Shown: positions 6,471 to 12,893 of the stretch, piece by piece
Layout: each line of letters starts with the position of its first letter
Numbering within the stretch: the stretch's first letter is position 1
Assembly: GCA_000496215.1 (NCBI GenBank)
Contig: KI543196.1
Coordinates: 8,269 to 21,161, forward strand
Direction: 5' to 3'
DNA from: an uncultured archaeon A07HN63
GTDB lineage: Archaea > Halobacteriota > Halobacteria > Halobacteriales > Haloferacaceae
DNA: 12,893 nucleotides
The notes under the pieces: generated by a model
The model's database searches: none
What the model was told of the DNA's origin: nothing
The model's input: the letters and a program-made list of their open reading frames with translations, nothing else
Translations under genes and position numbers: made by a program

Positions 6471-6971
6471 GTGGAGCTACATATCCGGTATGCGGGCGAC
6501 GACGATCCCGACAAATGCACCGCCCGGAAGCTGGCGAGTTTCGACCGGGCAACGCTCCACCGCAGCCACAGCGAGACGCCGTACGGCGTTGTGCTCAACC
6601 CCCACGCCGAGCAGGCACTCTCGCCGGCCGACCGCCCGGACGCGGGCGACGGCACGCTTGTCGCTCTCGACTGTTCGTGGGAATCCGCCGGCGAGGCACG
6701 CTTCTCGCTGGCCGGCAAGCACCGCGCCCTCCCGTATCTCGTTGCCGCCAACCCGGTCAACTTTGGCCGGCCGATGGAACTCACGACCGTTGAGGCGCTG
6801 GCCGCCGCGCTCTCCATCTTCGGTGCGACCGACCGGGCCGAGGACATCCTCAGCAAGTTCACGTGGGGCGAGACGTTTCTCGAACTCAACGCCGAACCGC
6901 TTGACCGGTACGCCGACTGCGACGATTCGAGCGAGGTCGTCGCCGTCCAGCAGGAATATCTCGACCGGTGA
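6471..6971 (+). CDS. tsr3: Tsr3 rRNA aminocarboxypropyltransferase (DUF367)
   Basis: Tsr3 moves the 3-amino-3-carboxypropyl group from S-adenosylmethionine to a helix-31 uridine of small-subunit rRNA. The modified base is acp3U in haloarchaea and m1acp3-pseudouridine in yeast. The 166-residue product shows the family's features in order: an N-terminal block ending GDDDPDKCTARKLA, then DCSWESA, LPYLVAANPVNFG (substrate and SAM pocket), VEALAAALSIFG, and FTWGETFLELN. The start is taken as GTG 6471, which gives MELHIRYAGDDD and matches the usual N-terminus. It is supported by the TATA-like box 30 bp upstream. The final codons QEYLDR and the stop are repeated just downstream as QEYPDR-stop in the same phase. 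Confidence 0.93.
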   Translation: MELHIRYAGDDDPDKCTARKLASFDRATLHRSHSETPYGVVLNPHAEQALSPADRPDAGDGTLVALDCSWESAGEARFSLAGKHRALPYLVAANPVNFGRPMELTTVEALAAALSIFGATDRAEDILSKFTWGETFLELNAEPLDRYADCDDSSEVVAVQQEYLDR

Positions 6972-7008
6972 GTTGCCCATCAAGAGTATCCCGACCGGTG
7001 AGTTGCCC
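6951..7008 (+). repeat. Direct repeat of the tsr3 tail and stop codon, period 30 bp
   Basis: A 28-bp unit at 6951-6978 recurs at 6981-7008. The core TATC-Y-CGACCGGTGAGTTGCCC has one mismatch in 22. The first copy encodes QEYLDR-stop. The second, exactly 30 bp later and so in the same frame, would encode QEYPDR-stop. The codons for Q and E differ only at the third base (CAG/CAA, GAA/GAG). Confidence 0.75.
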
Positions 7009-7077
7009 GCCAGTTAGTTCGCACTGACCGGTCGCCGGAACGAACGAACTATCACGCCCGGCGGTAAGGCTCAGCCA

Positions 7078-8221
7078 ATGGACACCGCGGTCCCGGAGCG
7101 CACGCTGGCCGACCACCAGCGCGTCTTCGACCGAATCTGGCGACAGTATCCCGACCAACAGAACTGGAGTTCGTCGTCATGGTGGTGGTTCATTCTCTTT
7201 CCGGAGGGGGAGGACGGATACGGGCCACAGCAGCTGATGTTTTCGATTGCCGCCCGTGCGGGCGACCAGACTCCGCGTCAACGGGATTCCGATGACCGGG
7301 TTCGATCTCAACCGCGACACCTCGGCTGGTGTCGACTCGTTTGACGCGATCTCGGTCGGCTGGTACGGCGACGACGAAACCGTCCACGAGGGACTGATCA
7401 ACCAGCCAGCGAGGGCCACGATGTCCCGCGACGGCGCAATCGAGGCGTGGACACAGACCGACGACGGCCGCCGCGGTAGCGAGATCAGAGCCGCGACCGA
7501 CCGATCCCTGGGACTGGCGGCGAGATTTGTTGGCGACAACGGGAGTGCCGACTTCGAGGCGTGGGGCGAGCTAGAGAACCGTGTCGACTCGCCGGTTCAG
7601 GCGGTCGACGACCGATCGACCGATCTCGTTGCGTGGCGACGCATGGGGTTCGAGGGTGAGTTCGATCTCCCCGGTGGGACCGAGCGGCTGGAGGGGCTGT
7701 GTTACTTCCAGCGCGTCTGCCTCAACGTGCCGCTGTTTCCGTGGAAATGGATCTGGGCGGTCTTCCCGGACGGGACCGCGTTTTCGGCGTTTGTCCCCTT
7801 CGTCGGCCCGCAACTGCTCCGCCGCGGCTACCGGTTTTTCGACTCGACACGGCTCGAACGGTCGACCGTCCCGATTCGACAGTCCGGGCTGTGGGATTCG
7901 GCGACCGGCGACCGGATCGTCGAGTTCGATTCGGCCACAATAGAGCCGGTGTTCAGCGGTGGCGACCACCCGGACTTCGAGGTCAGCGTCAGCGATGACG
8001 CGGGGAACCGCGTGGGATTCAGAGCTACCAGCTACGGCCACGCCCGAAACTACATCGATCGGCCACTGCTCGGTGGGGCCGTCGATAGCCACTGGAGCTA
8101 CAACGAGTATCTGTTCCGGACGGCAAACCTCCGTGGACGGATCGACGGCGACCCGATCACAACGGAGACGACAGGACAGGGGTTCGGGACACTGGAGTAT
8201 GCGTGCGGATTCGGGCTGTGA
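7078..8221 (+). CDS. Uncharacterised haloarchaeal Trp-rich protein, interrupted by a +1 frameshift at about 7250-7290
   Basis: A composite of about 380 residues. The first frame runs from ATG 7078 through NWSSSSWWWFILFPEGEDGY and MFSIAARAG. It then loses sense, and the frame one base later carries VNGIPMTGFDLNRD through to the stop at 8221. Removing one base near 7270-7280 joins them. The protein looks beta-rich and aromatic, with no signal peptide or membrane helix. Notable blocks are WRRMGFEGEFDLPGG, YFQRVCLNVPLFPWKWIW-AVFPDG and GGAVDSHWSYNEYLF. I recognise it only as a haloarchaeal hypothetical family. The central W-rich block followed by FPDG faintly recalls the lipocalin-like AttH/CrtC fold, at low confidence. 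A weak TATA-like CTATCA lies about 27 bp before the start. The frameshift is probably a sequence error. Confidence 0.75.
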
Positions 8222-8297
8222 CGACGCTGCGACTGCGCCAATCGCGCCCCACGCCGCTGTCGAGCACCGCTGTGCGGCCGCTCGTTGTTGTTAACTC

Positions 8298-8344
8298 GCT
8301 ATCGGAGATAGCCAATCTTTCTAGCAAAAAACGCGCTATTTAGC
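8298..8344. promoter_or_regulatory. Paired GCTA...TAGC palindromes, candidate operator for the P1B ATPase
   Basis: GCTATC-GGA-GATAGC (8298-8312) is a perfect inverted repeat. GCTA-TT-TAGC (8335-8344) is a second perfect palindrome that ends seven bases before the TATA-like box of the ATPase gene. A further TAGC lies at 8322-8325. The shared half-site and tight position before the promoter suggest binding of a dimeric metal-responsive repressor or activator. The protein is unknown; no regulator gene is adjacent. Confidence 0.5.
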
Positions 8345-8350
8345 AGTCGA

Positions 8351-8358
8351 ATTAATAA
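8351..8358 (+). promoter_or_regulatory. TATA box for the P1B ATPase gene
   Basis: ATTAATAA is centred about 28 bp before the ATG at 8383. This favours that start over the in-frame ATG at 8374 and implies a leaderless transcript. Confidence 0.55.
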
Positions 8359-8382
8359 CTATCGAGCCGGTAGATGTCACCA

Positions 8383-10777
8383 ATGACAGACACTGCGGCC
8401 GACACCGCCGACACGGGACCGCCAGATGGGGCCGACCGCGACACTCTCTCGCTGTCGGTGCCGTCGATGGACTGCCCCTCCTGTGCGAGCAAGGTCGAAT
8501 CCAGCGTGAGCGACCTCGATGGTGTCGGCGATATCGACCCCCGAACCACCTCGGGCACACTCGTTGTCGGCTACGACGCCGATCAAACCGGTCCAGCGGC
8601 GATCCGCGATGCGGTCGCAGCAGCGGGCTACGAGATCGAAGACGGCGACGAACCACACGACCCCACCGCGGTCTGGCGGAGCAGCCGGGCGATCCGGACC
8701 GCCGTCGGCGGCGGCGTTCCTGCTGGTCGGTGTCGCCCTCGAATGGGTCGTTCCCGAACTCAACCCGACGCTCACAACCGTTCTCGGTGCCGAGATCGGC
8801 GTCGACTGGGTCGCCTACGTCGTCGCCGCCGCGGTGCCGGGCACGACGATCCTGCGAAACGGCTACTACTCCGCGCGGAATCTGAGCCTCGACATCGACC
8901 TGCTGATGACCGGCGGGATTCTCGGCGCGCTCGCGGTCAACCTCCCCTTCGAGGCGGCGACGCTGGCCGTGCTGTTCAGCATCGCCGAACTGCTGGAGGC
9001 CTACTCGATGGATCGCGCCCGCGGCTCGTTACGGGAGTTGATGGCGCTCTCGCCCGAAACCGCGACCGTCCGGCGAGATGGCGAGGAACAGGTCGTCGCC
9101 GCCGAGGCCGTCGAGGTCGGCGACCGCGTGATCGTCCGGCCCGGCGAGAAGATCCCCGTCGACGGCGTCATCCGCGAGGGCGACAGCGCCATCGACGAGT
9201 CGCCGATCACCGGCGAGAGTGTCCCCGCCGACAAGGGACCGGGCGACGAGGTCTACGCGGGTAGCCTCACCGAGGCCGGCTACATCGAGATCGAGGCGAC
9301 CGCGGCGGCGACCGACTCGACCATTGCCCGCGTGATCGACCTTGTCGAGGCTGCCGAGGGCGAACAGACCGAAACCGAGCAGTTTGTCGACCGTTTTGCG
9401 GCGGTCTACACGCCGATCATCGTCGTCGCCGCGCTGGCGACGATGACGCTCCCACCGCTCGTTGTGGGCGGCCCCTTTACCGAGTGGTTCGTCCGCGGGC
9501 TGACGCTACTCGTGATCGCCTGTCCCTGCGCCTTCGTCATCTCGACGCCCGTCTCGGTCGTCTCCGGGCTGACGAGTGCGGCCCGCAACGGCGTGCTCAT
9601 CAAGGGCGGTCCCCACCTCGAAGCGATGGGCGAGATCGACGCTGTCGCTCTCGACAAGACGGGGACGATCACGACCGGCGAACTCGGCGTCACCGACGTG
9701 ATCCCGCTCAACGGCAACACCGAACAGGAGGTGCTGGCCTGTGCGAGCGCACTCGAACGCCGTAGCGAACACCCGATCGCCGACGCCATCGTCGACCGCG
9801 CGGCCGACGCCGACGCCGTCGGTGACCGCCCGGTCGCGGCCTTCGAGGCACTGACCGGCGAGGGCGTTCGCGCCGATCTCGACGGCGTCACCCACTACGC
9901 CGGCAAACCGGCGCTGTTCGACGACCGCGAGTTCGACCTCGGGCACGCCCACGTCGACAGTGGGGTCGTCTCCGACGGCGGTGTCGTCACCGACCGCGAG
10001 GGGAGTGAGAGCGCGCTGGCAACCGAGGGAACCGACTGCGATCACGGGCAGTATCTCGACCTTCTCAACGAGACGATCCCTCGCCTGCAGGCCGAGGGGA
10101 AGACGGTCGTCCTCGTCGGCACCGACGAGGAACTGGAGGGCGTCATCGCCATCGCCGACCGGGTTCGTCCCGAGGCCGAATGGGCGATCGACCGGCTCCG
10201 CGCCGACGGCATCGAGCGGATCGTCATGCTGACCGGCGACAACGAACGGACCGCACAGGCCATCGGCGAGCAGGTCGGCGTCGACGAGGTGCGGGCGAGC
10301 CTGCTGCCCGCAGAGAAGGTCGACGCTGTCGAGGAACTGCGCGAGACACACCCCGGCGGCGTGGCGATGGTCGGCGACGGCATCAACGACGCGCCCGCGC
10401 TGGCGACGGCATCGGTCGGCGTTGCCATGGGCGCGGCCGGCACCGACACCGCGCTGGAAACCGCCGACATCGCGCTGATGGCTGACGATCTGACGCGGCT
10501 GCCGTACCTTTCGGAGTTGTCGACCGCTGCCACCAGCGTGATCAGACAGAACATCTGGTCGAGTCTCGGTGTGAAGATCCTGCTAGCGGTCGCCGCGCCG
10601 TTCGGCTACGTCTCCGTGCTGGGAGCTATCGTCATCGGCGACATGGGAATGAGCCTCGGCGTGACCGGCAACGCTCTCCGGCTGGCCGGCGTCGACCCCG
10701 ACGAGTCACCGATGGCCGAGGAGCAGCCGGCGACGGCTGCCGACGCGTCAGCCGACGCGACGACGGCTGCCGACTGA
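8383..10777 (+). CDS. Heavy-metal P1B-type ATPase, Zn/Cd (ZntA-like) group, interrupted by a +1 frameshift near 8700-8717
   Basis: A membrane pump of about 797 residues that exports divalent heavy metals by ATP hydrolysis. The first frame has an N-terminal HMA domain with MDCPSC (Cys31, Cys34). The frame shifts in the GGCGGCGGCG run near 8706-8716; dropping one base reads AVGGAFLLVGVALEW. The second frame gives eight predicted membrane helices, TGES of the actuator domain, CPC in helix 6 (9521-9529), DKTGT with phosphorylated Asp (9653), SEHP, and GDGINDAP. In the last helix, Asp (10640) in IGDMG followed by NALRL matches the Zn/Cd/Pb group, not the copper pumps. The nucleotide domain holds an acidic His-containing insertion (about 9940-10060). 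The gene follows a TATA box and paired palindromes, so metal-responsive control is likely. The start at 8374 would add three residues. Confidence 0.92.
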
Positions 10778-10857
10778 CCACCTGACCGTTGTCCTCCATA
10801 TGCTACACTCGGCGGTGAACCGGTCACGACCAGCGGTGAGCCATCGCAGGGGCAGAC

Positions 10858-10864
10858 TTTTTAT
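10858..10864 (+). promoter_or_regulatory. TATA box for the response regulator gene
   Basis: TTTTTAT is centred 27 bp before the ATG at 10888, the classic leaderless spacing. It favours 10888 over the GTG directly before it at 10885. Confidence 0.6.
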
Positions 10865-10887
10865 CACTGTTCCCTCACGTTTCAGTG

Positions 10888-11451
10888 ATGCCAGACGCGG
10901 ACCCCTGTGTACTGGTGGTCGAAGACGAGGCCGAGCTGGCCGAGCTGTACGCAAAGTGGCTCTCCGAGACGTATCGCGTCGAAACGGCTTACGGCGGCCC
11001 GGAGGCGCTTAACGCACTCGACGCCCTCGGCGCGGAGATCGACGTTGCCCTCCTCGACCGTCGGATGGATGCCATCACCGGCGACGACGTACTGGCGGAG
11101 ATCCGCGACCGCGACCTCGACTGTCAGGTGTCGATGGTGACGGCCGTGACGCCCGATTTCGATATCATCGAGCTATCGTTCGACGAGTATTTCGTCAAGC
11201 CGCTGTCGAAGAACGGTCTCGTCGAGTCGGTCGCCGAGCTGCTCGACCGCCGGGCCTACGACGAGACGGTGCAGGAACTCCTGACGCTCGTCTCGAAACG
11301 TGACCTGCTCGAACGGGAGAAGGATAGCCCGGAGCTGATCGATGTCGCACCCTACGAGGAGTTGACCGACCGGATCGACGCGCTGCGCGAGCAGCTTGAC
11401 GACCGCGACGAGTCGCTGCCGCCGCCGGCACGACAGGCCATCGCCGACTGA
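10888..11451 (+). CDS. Response regulator with receiver and HalX domains
   Basis: A 187-residue haloarchaeal response regulator. The receiver domain (about 7-115) is intact: acidic pocket Glu12-Asp13, phospho-acceptor Asp57 in ALLDRRM, switch Thr85 in MVTAV and Lys104 in FVKPLSK. The C-terminal part (about 120-175, from RRAYDETVQELL to LREQLDD) is a helical HalX domain. HalX is specific to haloarchaeal receivers and not known to bind DNA by itself. Output is therefore probably through protein contacts. A histidine kinase gene starts 56 bp downstream on the same strand and is the likely partner. It has its own AT-rich promoter region, so the two may be separately transcribed. Confidence 0.9.
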   Translation: MPDADPCVLVVEDEAELAELYAKWLSETYRVETAYGGPEALNALDALGAEIDVALLDRRMDAITGDDVLAEIRDRDLDCQVSMVTAVTPDFDIIELSFDEYFVKPLSKNGLVESVAELLDRRAYDETVQELLTLVSKRDLLEREKDSPELIDVAPYEELTDRIDALREQLDDRDESLPPPARQAIAD

Positions 11452-11477
11452 CTCCTCTTCTATCGGTAGACCCAAAT

Positions 11478-11490
11478 CTTAATAATTTAT
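11478..11490 (+). promoter_or_regulatory. AT-rich promoter element before the histidine kinase
   Basis: CTTAATAATTTAT lies in a 56-bp gap and is centred about 24 bp before the ATG at 11508. A second AT-rich run (CATATATTAA, 11495-11504) is too close to the ATG for a leaderless start. Assigned on composition and spacing. Confidence 0.45.
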
Positions 11491-11507
11491 TGCTCATATA
11501 TTAACTA

Positions 11508-12893
11508 ATGACCACAATCCTCCAAGTGGGGTCGGGTGACCTCCGCCGGGAAATCCTGAATGTCAACAAATTAAATATTTCATTCACCGATCCCCGGCCG
11601 GTCCCACCCGTGATTACCGGGCAGATCGAGCCCACCGCCGAGTGTGTGGTGATCACCGCACCCGTCGACGGGGCGGTATCCGTCGCCGAGGTCGCTGCCA
11701 AGCTCACCGAGCAGTATACGCACGTCTTCGTCGTCGCTGCCCCGGAACAGGTCGACGTTGGGGCCGTGCTGTCGACCGCGGCCGAGTACATTCCGCTGGT
11801 CGCTGATCTTGACACCAACCGACTGCTCGCAACCCGGTTTTCGCTTGCTACCGACGCTGCGACCGACATCGACCGCACCGCGTCGTGGCGCACATCGATG
11901 AGCTGGCTGTCGTATCTGTTCCGGACGGTCCCACAGAGCGACCTCTCGTTCCCCGAGATTCTCTCGCTCACACTCACGCTCACGATCGGACAGCTGGGCT
12001 ATCCTTACGGGTATGCGACGATGCTATCGAACGATGCGGCCGAGTTTCGTGCCACAGTCGGTGGACATGACGGCCTCCGGGCTACCGACTCGATCCCGCT
12101 CGCCGACTCGTGCGCCCAGCAGGCACTCGACCATGGCGACGCGGTCGCGGTTGCGGATGTCGCCGATGACGATCGGGTTGCAGACTGCTATGAGACACGA
12201 GCGCTGGGGATGGAATCGTTCGTGGCAGCACCGATCCTGTACGACGCGGACCCGATCGGCACCATCTGTCTTGTCGACACTGACACCCGACGCCCGGATA
12301 TCATGCCCCGGCACACGACCCCGGTCGAAACGGTGGCTCACTGGCTCGGCTCGGTGTACACCAGACTCCAGATCCGCGAGGACCTGCAGCGACAGGTCAG
12401 CCGACTCGAGGACTTCTCGCAGATCGTCTCCCACGATCTGCAGAACCCGCTGAACGTCTTGCAGGGCCGCCTCCGGATTCTCCACGACGAACTCGGGATC
12501 GACAACCAGCATATGGACTACGCCCGCGAGTCAGCCGACCGGATGGAGGAGATCATCGACAACACGCTCACGTTCGCTCAGGAGGGCGGCACCGTCTCCG
12601 ACCGCGAGGCGGTGGCTATCCCGGACTGATCGATGACTGTGAACGCGTCGTCGACACCAACGCCGCCGAGATCATCACTGTTGATCGGTTTCGCGTCCAC
12701 GGCGACCGAACGCGGTTGACCCACATCTTCGAGAACCTGTTCCGGAACGCTATCGAACACAGCGATGCAACCACAGACGACCCCGTCACGATTCGGATCG
12801 GACTCAACAACGTCATGCCGACGACAACCCGCGGCACGCCAACCGGCTCGTTTAGCTTCTATGTCGAGGACGATGGCCCGGGATCCCACCAGA
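11508..12893 (+). CDS. GAF-domain sensor histidine kinase, partial at the window end and frameshifted
   Basis: A soluble sensor kinase with no membrane helix. Residues 1-125 form an alpha/beta domain with a receiver-like look (CVVITAPVDGAVSV, HVFVVAAPEQVDV) but no clear phospho-Asp. A GAF domain follows (about 145-285), then a HisKA dimerisation domain with H-box IVSHDLQNPL (His309, codon 12432). The frame ends at TGA 12627-12629. The expected LIDDCERVV and N-box HIFENLFRNAIEHS (12722-12763) follow in another frame, so one base, probably a C near 12626, is missing. At 12877-12882 a second missing C would restore the usual DGPGIPPE G1 box; as given it reads DGPGSHQ. The ATP-binding domain runs off the window. 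It probably phosphorylates the adjacent HalX regulator. Two shifts in one gene could mean decay, but sequence errors are equally possible. Confidence 0.85.

Noticed and set aside
9506..10351. 281-residue antisense frame inside the P1B ATPase
   Set aside because: It is a shadow of the ATPase nucleotide domain, which carries intact catalytic motifs on the plus strand.
10815..10827. GTGA-ACCGG-TCAC inverted repeat before the response regulator
   Set aside because: The arms are only four bases and lie 30 bp before the TATA box. This is common by chance in GC-rich DNA and too weak to list as an operator.

Overview
This window is haloarchaeal chromosome (class Halobacteria; genus not resolvable from sequence alone). 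It is GC-rich, nearly every protein is strongly acidic, and several genes have a TATA-like box about 27 bp before the start codon, the layout expected of leaderless haloarchaeal transcripts. The ORFs belong to families typical of this class: SUF with an acidic SufC insertion, a HalX response regulator, Tsr3 and CPxCG zinc ribbons. I see no CRISPR array, tRNA, rRNA, transposase or phage gene.

Region 1 (81-4846, + strand) is an iron and Fe-S block: sufC, sufB, sufD, a ferritin-like four-helix protein and a DtxR/MntR-fold regulator. sufB and sufD overlap by ATGA, and sufB has its own TATA box. SufC is the ABC ATPase that drives the SufBD scaffold. The regulator has lost most of the classical MntR metal ligands and carries a C-terminal four-cysteine motif.

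Region 2 (4934-7016) holds small housekeeping genes: a hot-dog acyl-CoA thioesterase (+), a 60-residue zinc ribbon (-), a possible 31-residue microprotein (-), a monothiol glutaredoxin-like protein (+) and the rRNA-modifying enzyme Tsr3 (+). Between the minus-strand genes is a near-perfect 19-bp palindrome. The ends of the thioesterase and tsr3 genes both carry short direct repeats that include the stop codon. About 250 bp before the glutaredoxin promoter contain no convincing gene, only short repeats.

Region 3 (7078-10777) has an uncharacterised Trp-rich protein of about 380 residues, then a Zn/Cd-type P1B ATPase. Its promoter is preceded by two GCTA...TAGC palindromes, which look like operator sites.

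Region 4 (10888-12893) is a two-component pair: a receiver-HalX response regulator and a GAF histidine kinase that runs off the window.

Four genes are split by single-base frameshifts (sufC, the 380-residue protein, the ATPase N-terminus, and the kinase twice). In each case the correct sequence continues at once in another frame with all motifs intact. Because sufC is expected to be essential and the shifts hit unrelated genes, sequencing or assembly indels are the most economical explanation; true mutation cannot be excluded from the sequence.
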